From the NCBI GenBank assembly GCA_025917655.1, contig CP084611.1:4340001-4404000 (forward strand): 64,000 bases of DNA, read 5' to 3'. Numbering within the stretch: the stretch's first letter is position 1; each line of letters begins with the position of its first letter. The position numbers and the translations under genes are program-made. This stretch comes from Chlorella sorokiniana (lineage: Eukaryota > Chlorophyta > Trebouxiophyceae > Chlorellales > Chlorellaceae). The notes beneath the pieces are model-generated. The model saw only the letters and a program-made list of their open reading frames with translations, did no database searches and was not told the origin of the DNA. Below, piece after piece: positions 1-11,900 of the stretch.

Positions 1-100
1 GTCGGCAGCGACGGAGCGGGTGAGTAGCGGCGGCAGAGCGGCCAACGCCCACGATTTTGCCTCGCTTGTTCACCCTGCCATCCATAGTGCCCTGGTGCAG

Positions 101-3100
101 CGCAAGAACACCCTTTTGGTTGAGTACCGCCAGCTGCGCAAGAGCAACGCGTTCATCGACCGCCGCTTCGGAGGTACAGCGTTGTCAGGCTGCTGCTGTA
201 TGGGTAGCTGCTAGCAACCGCTGGCGCGGTGTCTTCATGCCTTTTCTTTCTCTCTTGCCCCTCCTGCCGGCAGAGGACGATGAGGATCTGACCGCGGACG
301 AGAAGGCGCTGCTGCGCTTCCAGAAGCAGCGGCTCAGGGAGCTGGCGGGCAGCAAGTTTGCGCTGCCGGACGACGACGGCGGCGAGGGGCTGGGCCCCGA
401 GGAGCGCCTCACCCACATGGGCCGCTCCCTGGAGGAGCTGGACGACCTGCAGGAGGTGCGGAAAGCGATGAAAGACACCAATCACATGCCAGCAGCGTGG
501 CAGGGAGTGTTGGGGGAAGGGCAGCAGGCAACGACGCGGCCGACAGTGCCTCGCTGATGCCCGGCCTACGATGCCCTCATACGGCCGGCTGGCCTGCCAT
601 GGCTGCGTAGAGGAATGCGTCACGCACTCGCCTGTGCCATGCACCATGCTGCTTGGCAGGGCGGCTGGGGCTCTGACGGCGAGGGCGACGCAGCGCTGGA
701 TGCGGAGCTCACTCGGGATCTCCACTTTGGCGGCGGCCTGTTCGAGAAAAAGGCGGGCGGTGGCGCGGAAGATGGCGGCGAGGAGCCAGCGCAGAAGAAG
801 AGCAAGAAGGAGGTGGGCGAAGGGGGCAGCTTCTGGCTCCGCGCGCAGGGCCAGGGCAGGGCTTGCTGCTGCAATGGTCCAGCATGGCTGGAACGGCGCC
901 CGCCAGCCGCTGCGACGCGCTCCCGCTTCGCACACAGCGATGGCTCCTGATCCTTGCGCCTTGAGCATGGCTTCCTGTGACGCGCGCTGCACCCACATCT
1001 GCTGCACAGGTGATGGAGGAGATCATCGCCAAGAGCAAGGCGTTCAAGGCGGAGAAGCAGCGCCAGAAGGACGAGGACGCCGACCAGACGGCGGCGCTCG
1101 ATGACCAGTTCAGGTGGGGCACACGCCGGCCAGCAGCAGCAGCAGCGATGTGACAGGCGGCCCGGCTGTGCTGCTGGCGGGCTGATGCACGCGGTAGTGC
1201 CGGTGCCCCCCCAGCTGATGGGGTGCAGCCTGTTGCCGCAACTGCAGAGCCTGCGGTCAGTATGTGCCACGTGCTGCATGTTGGCCCGGTCGGACGGTGT
1301 ACACCCGCCTGTGGACGCTCACACCCCTGCCTTGCCCGGCGTGCCCCAACCTTCCAGGGAGCTGCTGGGGGACAGGGCGCTGCTGGGCCTGATGCGCAAG
1401 AAGGGCGAGAAGCGGGACAGCAAGCCCGACAACCAGGAGGACGCCGCCTTTGACGTGCTCACACGGGAGCTGGTGTTTGAGGCCAAGGCCAGGCCCGGGA
1501 GCGCACGCTGACGGGTGCGGCGGCAGGGGGTGCAGCCGCTTGCTGGCCGAGAAAGGGGGGTTCGGTTGCCCCTGCTCCGCTCCTCAAACCGCTGCTATGG
1601 TCGTGGTGGTGGTGGTGGGGGCGGGACAGGTGTGTGTATGCGGTGCTGCTAGGCTGCCACACGAGTTCTGCTGCCGGGCTGCCCTGTGGGGCCTGCAACG
1701 GCAGGCTCTGTTACGCTGCTACACTCTCCTTGGCATTCCGCCAGCGAGTGGCATTGTGTGCCTCACCGGGCGGTCACACTGCCTGGCGCGCTGCCACCTG
1801 CCTGGGCATGCAGCCGAGGAGCTTGCTGAGCTGGAGCGGCAGCGGCTGGAGGTGCTGGAGGCGCAGCGCCGCCGCCGCATGCAGGATGGAGGGGATGAAG
1901 ATGATGATGAAGAAGTGGAGGGCGAGGGGGCCGGGCGCGGCCCCGGCCAACGGCGCCCAACGCCGGCGGGCGGGTACGCCGCTCGGCGGGCCAAGCGCGC
2001 GCTCGGGCCGAGGAGGCGGGGCAGCGGCGGCTGGGCGACGGAGCGTCTGGCGACGCTCTCGAGGACGACTTCCTGGCGGGCAGCGACGGCGACAGCGGTG
2101 AGATGTTGAATCTTGTCATCATGATCAGATTTGAACACTGCATGACTGGGGAGGGCGGGTGGGGGTGGGGGACAATGCATCCAACGCTGGCATGCACTAC
2201 TTGATGTTTTACATGTTTCTGCTGCATGGTCACTCCCTGCAGATGAGGGCTCTGACGAGGAGAGCAGCGGCAACGAAGACGACGAGGGTGAGGAGCTTGG
2301 CCGCCCGCTCACCAAGCTGGAGCGGCGGCGGGAGCGCGCCGCCGGGGACCATCCGCTGCGGGAGGCGTTCCGAGACGCGGCGGCGCGCCTGTTGAAGAAA
2401 CACACCGGGAAGGCAGCGAAAGTGGATCTGAGTCAGGAGAGGAGGAGGAGGAGGAGGAGGAGGAGGAGGAGGAGGGAGCAGCGGCAGTGGTTCGGATGAG
2501 GAGGAGGACGGAGCGGAGGGCAGCAGCGGCGAGGACGAGGAAGCGTCAGAGGAGGCGGCAGCGGCGGCTGAGGAAGGCGGGGCTGAGCTGGCGCATGGCA
2601 GCAGCGAGGAGGAAGAGGAGGAGGAGGAGGAGGTGGAGGAGGAAGAGCAGGAGCAGCGGCGGCAGCAGCAGCAGCCAGCGCCAGCCCCAGCAGCTCCCGC
2701 GGCTGGCGGCCCGGCGCCGCCGCCAGGCGTGTCTGCCGACCTGCCGTACACGCCGCCGCTGCCGGGCAGCTACGAAGCCTTTGCGCAGGTGCGAGCGCTG
2801 CCACTCAGAGGCCTTGTGGGTGCAGACCACCTAGCCTCAGCTCTGTCCCTGCCTGCCCTGCCCGTGTGCTTCGCTTAGCTGATACCTTCTGAGATGCGTG
2901 CTCCTCCTTGATCCCTCCCCCGGTTCGTCTCTCCTGTGTTGCCTGGCCAGCAGCTGGCGACGGGGCGCAGTGCCGCCGATCTCGCCGAGCTGGTGCGCCG
3001 CATCAGGGTGGTGCACGCGCAGCAGCTGGGCGCCGACAGCCGCAAGCGCCTGCAGCTGCTGTACGGCGTGCTGGTGCAGCACTTTGCCAGCCTGGCGGGC

Positions 3101-5336
3101 GGCGGCGGCAGCGGCGGAGGAGCCCCCTGCCCCTGGCGCACCTGGATGCCCTGGTGCCACACCTGGTGGAGCTGACGCCGCAGGTGGGTCGACGGTTGAC
3201 CCGCCCCTGCCTTTCGCCGTGTACTGTTGTGGAAGGGGGCACAGGGGGGGGGGCCTGCTTGTTTGTTTCTTCCTTCCTAGTCAAGCAAGCCACGGGTTCG
3301 CGTGTGCCGCTGTTTTTGGTGGCTGCCGTGCCCAGCTGGTGAGAAGTGGAGGGCACCCGCTGTGGCCCGCGCTTAACCTGCTGGTTTGCCAACTCCGAGG
3401 CCCCCCCACCCCCACCCCACCCACCCGGCAACCCAGGTGCCATTCTACGCCGCCACGCTGGCGCGCGCGCGGCTGCAGAAGGCGCAGGCGCGGCTGGCGG
3501 AGCGGCTGCGGGACCCTGAGCTGCGGGCCGACGCGTGGCCCGAGCCTCGCGTGCTGCTGCTGCTCAAGCTGTTTGCCACCGTCTTCCCGGCATCGGGTGA
3601 GGAGCGCGGCACAGGGGTTTTAGCCTGCCGCAACGCCGCCTCCCTGGCTTCTGCCTGCAATGCTGCCATGGACGCGGGGCCTTGGCCTGCCGCGCAGGGA
3701 GGGGCCCGGGGCTGCGCGCGGCGGCGTGTCGCAGCTGCAGCGTCGCTGATAATGTCGCTGCTTGTGCGCGCTGCCGAGCGCTGCTGAGGGTCCGGGAGGC
3801 TCCGCTGCCCCACCTGCAGACAAGCGGCACCCGGTGCTCACGCCGGCGGGCCTGCTGGTGGGTGCATGCCTCTCCAACTGCCCGGTGGCGCAGCCGCGGC
3901 ACGCTGCCACAGGTGGGCGGGCGACAGGGGCGCCTGCAGGAGGGCATTATAGTCTGTTCATCAGCAGCATCCTCGCTGGAGCGAGCCCTTGGTCGTGCTG
4001 CGGCGTCGCACCCATTCTCTCCCCAGCCTGGCCCCCTGCTCCTGCTGCAGGCCTGTACCTCGGCAGCCTGGCAGTACACCTCAACTCGCAGGCGCAGCGC
4101 TACGTGCCGGAGCCGCTCGGCTTCGCCACGCTGCTGCTGCAGAGCGCGCTGCCGGCGGGTGCCCGGGGGCCGCCCCCCGCCTGCCAGCCACCAGCGCTGC
4201 CTGGCCGCCGACAATCCCCGCTGGCTGGCGGTGGGTGCGGGCGATGCGGGCGCGGATGCGCTGCCACCCACAGCAGACGACATCCAGCCGCTGGATCTGG
4301 TGCGGGTGCTGAGCGGCGGCAGCGGTGACGACCCTACTGGCGCTCCGCAGCCTTCAAAACGTCGGCGGCCGCCGCCGCCGCGCGCCTCGTGGGCCGCTGT
4401 GCTGAGCTGGTGGAGGGCTGCGCAGCGCTGCCCGAGGCGCTCGCCCCGCGCTGGCCGCGCTGCGGGCCATAGTGGGTGCCGCGGAGGCGGCGGCCGAGGC
4501 GGCGGCAGCCGCACGCGCGACCCCCACGGGCAAGAAGCAGAAGAAGAGGGGCAAGCAGGCAGGCGCCGGCGCCACCGCGGCTGCACAGGAGGCACCAGCT
4601 GCGGCAGCGCCCTCAGCGGTTGTGGCCCCGGCCTGGCAGCCCTGTGCCGCGAGGTGGCAGAGCGGGTGGAGGCGGCGGCGGCGTCGGTGCGCGCCTCCCG
4701 CCGCCCGCTGTACAACGCGGCGCTGCTGCGGGTGGCGGAACGCAAGCAGTACAACCCGCGCTTCGAGGAGGACTTTGTGTCCGGGAAGGATTACGACCCA
4801 GACAGGTGGGGGCCCTCGTTGGGGCAGGGGGCTGCACAGCGCACCAGGCAAGAGCAGGCGGCGGAGGGCCGACGTGGCAGGCTGCCGCTGGGTGCTCCGG
4901 GCGCCAGGCTGCTGATCTGTGCGCCACCCCGCCGAGCATACCCCGCTGTGTGCAGGGAACGTGCGGAGCGGCGCAAGCTGCAGCGTGCCATCAAGCGGGA
5001 GGAGCGCGGTGCTGCACGCGAGCTGCGACGCGACGCGGGTATGGCGTGCGGGCCAACGCGGGCTGCTGCTGCTGCCTCTTGGGCTGCCTTGGCTTTTTAT
5101 ATGCAGCGCACCAAGGCCTCTGTGCAGCCTGCGGGGCTCTTGCCCCTGTGCTTACCTGCCTGCTGCGCCCCGCCTCTGCAGCCTTCATGGCCGAGGTGCG
5201 CGACCGCGAGAAGGCGGCGAAGCAGGCGGAGCTGTTTGCCTCCGAGACGCGCGCCAAAACCTTCCTGCAGCAGCAGGAGGCGGACTTCAAGAGCGGCGGG
5301 CAGGGCGGCATGTGGAAGAAGAAGAGGAAGAAGTAG
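101..5336 (+). CDS. NOP14: NOP14, nucleolar 40S ribosome-biogenesis factor (5' end outside window)
   Basis: NOP14 is a nucleolar component of the small-subunit processome needed for 18S rRNA maturation. The first recognisable exon (about 101-173) carries LLVEYRQLRKSNAFIDRRFG, the conserved N-terminal block of the family, so the true start lies left of the window. Later exons hold LTADEKALLRFQKQRL (about 290), the FGGGLFEKK block (730), the VMEEIIAKSKAFKAEKQ exon (1012) and the RALLGLMRKKGEKRDS/DVLTRELVFEAKARP block (1370-1500). A long Glu/Asp-rich stretch (2400-2660) precedes LPYTPPLPGSYEAF, as in other NOP14 proteins. The C-terminal block RPLYNAALLRVAERKQYNPRFEE (4700-4770) and a basic tail WKKKRKK end at 5336. 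The conserved exon at 4320-4640 changes frame several times by one base (near 4331, 4451 and 4630), which looks like sequence error because the gene is essential. Identity is firm; exact exon borders are not. Confidence 0.88.
2435..2475 (+). repeat. GGA-rich low-complexity tract coding poly-Glu
   Basis: A nearly pure GGA/GAG run inside NOP14 encodes the acidic stretch typical of this family. A second, less regular GAG-rich tract follows at about 2611-2650. Confidence 0.85.
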
Positions 5337-5367
5337 GGGCAGCGCGGATGAGGGCACTGGCGCCCAG

Positions 5368-5372
5368 TGTAA
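5368..5372 (+). terminator. TGTAA polyadenylation motif of NOP14
   Basis: TGTAA, the usual green-algal polyadenylation signal, lies 32 bases past the NOP14 stop codon. The position is seen in the sequence; the role is inferred from chlorophyte gene structure. Confidence 0.55.
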
Positions 5373-5963
5373 CCTCAGCGCTCGCGACGCAGAGCAAGGC
5401 TGCCATTTACAAGGGGGGCAGGAAGTTTGGGCCCAGCATTGGTGCCTTTCGCATCGCACCGTAAGAAGACGTTGTGTCTGGCCGCGTTTGCAGAGTGCCA
5501 CCGCTGCAAGGCGCACCGGTGTGCTCAACGGAACTGCAGCCGATTTCCGCTCACGAACCTTTAACTAATTGTCTTCCAAGTTATAGATCGCTGCTGAACG
5601 TCGCAAGTGAGCCTCCAGCAACCTTAGTGTCGCGACTCGCGGCCCTTTGTCTGACCTCTCCTCGCCCTCTTGCCAGCCACTGCAAACCATCTTGACGTAC
5701 GGACCTGACATGCAAAGCCCACCGACAGCTTAGAGGAACGGGGGCGCGCAGAGGTGAGTGGCCACCAGGTGGTTTTGCGTTGGCGGCAGCGGCGACAGAC
5801 TTGCCGCCCCTGCCTGCGTTCGTGCTGCCGCGCATGACTTCCGGTGTGTGCACCACACCACCTTACAGAGCCACACAAGCACTGGTAGCCTCGTGTGGCA
5901 GGCGGCTGCACATCCTGTGGCTGCTGGCCGGCGCTGAGCGCGCGGCGGCAAGCTTGCGGCGGC
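5373..5963. other. Intergenic: NOP14 3' flank and OSCA-like gene 5' region
   Basis: No coding pattern is convincing here. The stretch should hold the promoter and 5' UTR of the channel gene that starts at 5964. Confidence 0.5.
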
Positions 5964-8900
5964 ATGAGCACGAGCAGCAACACCACCGAGGATCTCAGCG
6001 CGGGCGACGCCATCCTCAGCTGCACCACCGGCTCCGGCGGCGTCATCAGCTCCAACTCCAACTGCTACAACACCACCATCGATGCCAGCCAGATTGTCTT
6101 CGGCCTGGCCATCAACAGCGGCATCGGCGTGCTCTGCTACGTCGGCTTCGTGCTGTGGCGGGGAGAGTGAGTCGCCCACGCTGCGTGCACAGGCCGCCGG
6201 GACAGTGCAGGCAGAGGACACAGGCGTGGTTGTTTGTATAGCTGCTCGCTACGGCGCCTGTGTGGTTGGATCGCACACTGGCTCGCGGGTTCGGCTGCCA
6301 CAAGGTGCAACGCAGTGCCGCCACCGCTGGCGCATTGCCCAAGCTGCCGGCCTGCCCCCGCCCCGCCCCGACCAGGTTTCGCGTCTACTTCAACCGCCTG
6401 GTCAGCCCTTTTGTGTCTGAGAAGCAGCGGCCGCCGCCGCTGCAGCTGCGGGGGCACTACCGGCTGTGGAGCTGGCTCATCCCGGTGTTCAAGCTGCCAG
6501 ATGGCGAGCTGCTGGAGTCTGCTGGGCTGGATGCCCTGGTGCGCACCCGCAGCCTGCAGCCTGCAGCCTACGATGCAGCTGATGGCTCCTTGGGGCATTC
6601 GGCGGGCGATCCCAACCTTGACAGGGTGCTGGCCTGCGCCTGCGCTCCGCCGCCGCTGCGACCCACCAACTCACCACCTCCTGCGCAGGTCGCCCAGCGC
6701 ATCCTCGGCTTTGGTTGCCTCGCCCTGCTGCCCCTGTCGGTCCTCGCGGTGGCCGTGTGAGCTGGCGCTGCCGCCGGGCTCTGTGCCCTTGCTGGGCTTC
6801 ACAGGCATGCGCTGTTGCTGCCATCCGGTCGCTCCCTGCTTCCCAGTCAAGTCAAAACCCCTCCCTGCCGCTTGCCGCCGCCGCCGCCGCCTCCCCGCCT
6901 GCGTGCAGGCTGATCCCCGTCAACTACACCAGCTACACCCCGCTGTGAAGACCCAGGTGTACAACGGTACCGCCAGCGTCACCGCCAACACCTCCACCTC
7001 CATCAACGACGAGTTCCTGCGTATGACCATGAGCGCCGTGCCCTTCGGCTCCAACCTGCTGCTGTGAGCTACTAATTATCGGCGTGGGGGCGGGGGCGGG
7101 ACGGCGGGACACACTGTGGATAGGGAGGAAAGGAGCCCAAAGAGCAGCTAATCGAATGGCGGCAGAGGAGTGGGGGTGCCCGCATGCTGCGCCCGGCTCC
7201 TGATGGCGGCTTCTCCCCGCCGCTCGGCCGCTGCTGAGGCCCGCCTGCTGCCCGGCTGCCCACCCTCCCCCCCCACGCAGGGTCCATTTCTTCTTCACCT
7301 ACATCTTCATCGGCTGGGTCTGCTGGCTGCTGGTGCAGTACTACAAGGCAAGGGGGGCCAGGGGGAGCGGCAGGAGGGCCTGCTCACTGGGGAGGCCTCC
7401 CTGCTGCGCCAGGCTGGGGCACACCCTGTGGATGTCGTCAGGGTCGTATAGCCTTGTGCCCCTCCCGCTGGCTTCACCGCCACAGCCCCCACCACATCCA
7501 CCCACACGCCATCCCCCACCCCACCACACACACACCAGATGGCTCCTGTCCATGCACCCCAAACCCCGACCCCGATTCCAAGCAAACAGCTGCCCCCCCG
7601 CAACACACACAAAAGCGCAGGAGTTCATTTCGCTGCGGCAGGCGCACGACCACCGCCTGCTGCAGAGCACGGAGCTGGGGCGGCGCAACAGCCTGCTGGA
7701 GGAGACGGCGGCGCCCGGCAGCTCCCAGCAGATTGCCAAGTACCTGCGCCTGCCCTCCATGCACCGCAGCTCCTGCGCTTCCGTCAACCCGGGAGGCACC
7801 CTGCCGGCGGGCCCGCTGGGCAGCGGGGGAGCGGCCCCCGCGTCCGTGGGCAGCGGCGACCGACGCATCTCGGTGAGGTTCAGCGACGGCGTGCCCGCGG
7901 GGCACGGCTCGGCCGGCGAGCTGGTCATGGCGGCGGGCAGCGGGGGCAGCGCGCGCAGCGTGCAGGCCATGGTTGTGCTGGAGGACAGGCACAGCACGAC
8001 GAGCCGCAGCGAGCTCGGGGAGCAGGTGGCGGCAGCGCCCGGCCCCAGGAGACGGCGCCGCCGCGGACGCAGGCTTCGCCAGCCGGCTCGCAGGAGCTCC
8101 GCGCCACCGCCAGCAACGGGCTGTTGCCTGACCGGGACAGCGGCGTGGGGCTGCGTCAGCAGTACGGCCCCGGCACCGCCCGGCGCCCTCGCCTTTTGAG
8201 GTGGCCGCCCGCGGCGGCGTCTTTACGCTGCCGCGCAGCAGCGCCGGCAGCCTGCCGTCTGGGGAGGGCGGCAAGCAGGCGGCGGACGTGGAGCAGGCTG
8301 GCGGCGGCGGCTCCGGCGGGGCGGACCCCTCGGGGCCGCCCCAGTGGGATGAGCTGGCGGAGCCGCTGCCGCTGGTGGACACCGCCGACGCCGCTCAGTT
8401 CTACACCGTGCTGGTGGTGGATGCCCCGGTGGAGGAGTTCACTTACAGGTGGCGGCACCGCAGAGGCAGAACCAGCGGTGCAGCAGATGTTTTGTGCAGC
8501 GCGGCTTGCTGGCGAGGATATGTGCTAGGGTGCCCCCCTCGGGGATCCCCTCCGTGAGGTTCCAGTTGCGTGAGCGCGCCTCGCTTCCCCTCACGCAGGC
8601 ACACCGACAGCCCCTGGATGTGGCACATGCCCACCAAGCTGGCGGGCACGCCGCGGCTCAGCCTGGAGGCGCTCGAGGGGTTTGTGACCAAGGTGTGTGG
8701 TGAAGGGGGAGGCGTGTGGTCCATCTGGCGGGGCAGCAGCCGGCAGCTGCCTGGCGGCTGCACGCTGTGCCAGGATCACAGCGGGCCGGTGCCAGCCCCG
8801 GCAACCGCCCTCCCCAAAGCACTTCCCCATGTCCAGAGCAAGGCACTGGCGCGGCTGAACAGCGTGAAGGAGCTGGAGCAGCTGGAGCACCGCCACCGCC

Positions 8901-11900
8901 GCATGCAGGTTTGTGGACAGGGGCGTGGGTGCGGGGCGGCATGTGCTTGTGTGCGTGCGAGTTTGGGGAGGGTAGGAAAGGGGTCTTCGGTGGTGTTGTG
9001 GTGGTGGTGGTGACGGCGGGGTTCACTACCCACTAGGCTGTTCCCCATACCCAATCCTGCGATGCCTTGAGCAAAACTCTCCCTTGTGTTTTCACTGTCT
9101 GTCCTGTTGACCGCCCTTGCCCACCGGCCTACAGGTGGCGGAGGAGGCGTACACCCAGCTGTTTGGCAAGGACTTTGATCGCATCGTGCCGCTGTACAAC
9201 ATGCGCGAGCCGGACGCCCTCATGACCCGCTGGTGGGCGTACCGCAGCCTGCTGGACCACCTGTGGCACCGGCAGGCCGTGCTGAGGAAGGAACGTGCGG
9301 CGCTGGAGGCGGCGCAGGCGGCGGCGGAGGACAAGCGACGGCGGCGGCTGCAGGAGGAGCTGGAGGCTGTGCAGGAGGAGATCCGGCGGCTGGAGGAAGA
9401 GGCAGACCTGCAGCAGCAGCAGCAGCAGCAGGTTGAGGCGCAGCAGCAGCAGCAGCAGCATGTCGAGGTGCATGTGGAGGGCCAGCCAGGGCTCGCACCC
9501 GCAGAGCAGCAGCAGCAGCAGCAGGCAGGCACGGAGCAGGCGGGCGGGCAGGGTGGCACGGGCGGGGTGACGCTCCCCACGGGCGCGCTTGGAACCTTCC
9601 GGGCTGCTGCGGCCGCGCCAAGGCTGCGGGTGAAGAGGCCTCCGCACTGTCCATCAGCAAGGGCGCCGTGAACGGGACTGCCTCAGCTGACAATAGCGGC
9701 GGCAACGCCCCTCCGGCCGCCCCGCCGTCCAAGCCCAAGACCAAGTGGGGCAGGAAGCTGGTGCGGCTGGCGGAGCAGGAGAGGAAGCTGGATGAGGAGA
9801 TCGTGGGCATCCAGGGAAGCTGGCCGACCTGCAGTCGGAGTTTGAGGACGCGCAGCTGGTGGCGACAGAGGCGCTGCCCGCGCCCTGCTTCTTTGCCACC
9901 TTCCGCACCGCGCAGGCGGCGGCGCAGGCGGCGCGGCTCAACCTGAACCCGCTGCATGAGCGCATGATGCGGTGGGTGCGGCCAACTCCCTTGTGTTGGC
10001 CCTCCTTGCTCAAGCCAAACCCCGTTTTCTGGCCCTCCTTGCTCCCATGTGAAACCACCATGGCCTCCTGCCGGCCTGCCTCTTCCGCGCTGGCACCTTC
10101 CCTTTTGACACACACAGGCAACCTCTGGTTGCAACCCTGGCCCCGCCCACCCCCCCCCCCGCAGCGCGCTGCCGGCCCCCGCCCCAACAACGTCAACTAC
10201 GCCGCGCTGCTGCGCAACTGGATGTCGCGTGGCACGCGGCCCATGGTGGTCTCCATCTTCGTGGCCCTCATGATCCTGTTCCCCATCGGCATGTTTGCGG
10301 GTGAGGGCAAGGGGCAGCGAGGAGGGGCAAGGGGGGCAAGGGGAGGCGGAGTGTCACCCCACAGGCCCAGGCGGCTGCCTCTGCTAGCTCTTGAAACCCT
10401 GAACCTCGTTCAAGAGGGGCGCATCGCATCGCTGGGACTGTTGGCGGCAGGCTGGGCTGCTCACCGCTGCGCGGGTCTCGCAGGTGTGTGCGGGACCATT
10501 GTGAGCAGCGCGTGCGGCGGCAGCAACGGCACCACCAACCCCAACTGGTTCTGCTCAGGCGCGCGTGCGGCCTGCGTGGGCTGCGCCCGCTCACCTCCTG
10601 GCACTGCACGCATGTGCCCTGGCTGCGCTCTGCGCCCCTGCGCTACAAACACAAGCAGAGCTGCGTCTCTGCTCTGGCCGGCGTGGGCCAAGCTTCCCAC
10701 ACCGCATTCGACGTGACCCCTTCCGCAGACAACAACTTTGCCCAGTTCCTGCGCAACCTCATCTCCTCCACGCTGCCCGCCATCCTGCTGAGCGTGTGGC
10801 AGGCCATCGTGCTGCCCCTATGGTTCTACAACTGCGCGCAGGCGAGCGACAGCGCGCAGGCGCCGCCCCTCCCGCACTCTGCTTGCTCGTTGCCGCGCCC
10901 GTCGTCGAAGCCGCATTTGAGGCACACCGCAACGCTCCGTCCGACTTGTTGGTTGTCCATCCAGGCAGCATGCGAGGCTGGAGCTCCGCCCTGCCGACAT
11001 CCCCCTCCTTTTCCCTTTTCCCCCTACTGCCAACCCGTGCAGGCAGAGTCCACCCACTTCAGCTACTCTGCGCTGGACCTGCGCTGCGCCCACTGGTTCT
11101 TCGTGGTGAGGTGGTGCGGCGGCATGCGCTGCACTCCACCGAGCGGGTGCCCCTCCTCTGATGCGAGCTTGCAAGCCCTGCAGCCCTGCCCTGCCCGACC
11201 GCGCCGCGCTGCGTCTGCACCTCCCTAACACTGCAGCACGACCTGCTCAACGTCTTCCTGGGCGGCATGCTGGGCGGGTCGGTGATGTGGGGGCTGCGCG
11301 CCGTCATCGACGACCCCAGTGAGGCGGCGGCGCTGGGGGAGGGGCTCATCTTCACTTGCTGCGCCTGGTCGCTGCTGGGAAATCTGTGCAGGCATGCAGG
11401 CGTGGCCTGCCAAGCATGTGTGGCTGCCGCCGCCGGCTGCTTCCCCTGCAGAGGAGTTCTTCAACATCCTGGGCCAGGCGGCCCCCGCCTCCTCAAACTT
11501 CTTCATGTGAGGCTCGCCTGCCACCTCAGCATTCCGCCATCAGGGCCTGTACCGCATGCACACCCCTGATCAGATCGAAGTCCCAGGGACAATGGTGCCG
11601 CCGTGTCCCCCCCCTCTCGCTGCGCAGCAACTACGTGAGCTACCGTGCGCTGGCCATGACCGCCTTCCGCCTCTTCTTCCCGCACGCCGCCGTGTTTGGA
11701 GGCATCCTGAAGTGGCTGCGCCTCATGCCAAGTGAGCCGAGCAGCTGCAGGGCCAGCCGTGCTGTCTGTGCACCGCGCTGCTGTGTTGCTGGCTCATCGC
11801 TGCAGCGTGCCGCGATGGTGCTGAGGCGTCGGTGATGCCGCCATCGTTGGGCTTGCAGAGCCGCAGACTGAGCGTGCCCAGGAGGAGGCGGCACTGCCCA

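Noticed and set aside
3564-4754. 396-residue minus-strand open frame opposite NOP14
   Set aside because: It is antisense to conserved NOP14 exons, rich in Arg/Ala/Pro as expected from GC-rich shadow frames, and matches no family.
9220-10134. 304-residue minus-strand open frame opposite the OSCA-like channel
   Set aside because: Low-complexity Ala/Pro/Gly translation of the poly-Gln and GC-rich exon on the other strand; the + strand product is clearly the real one.
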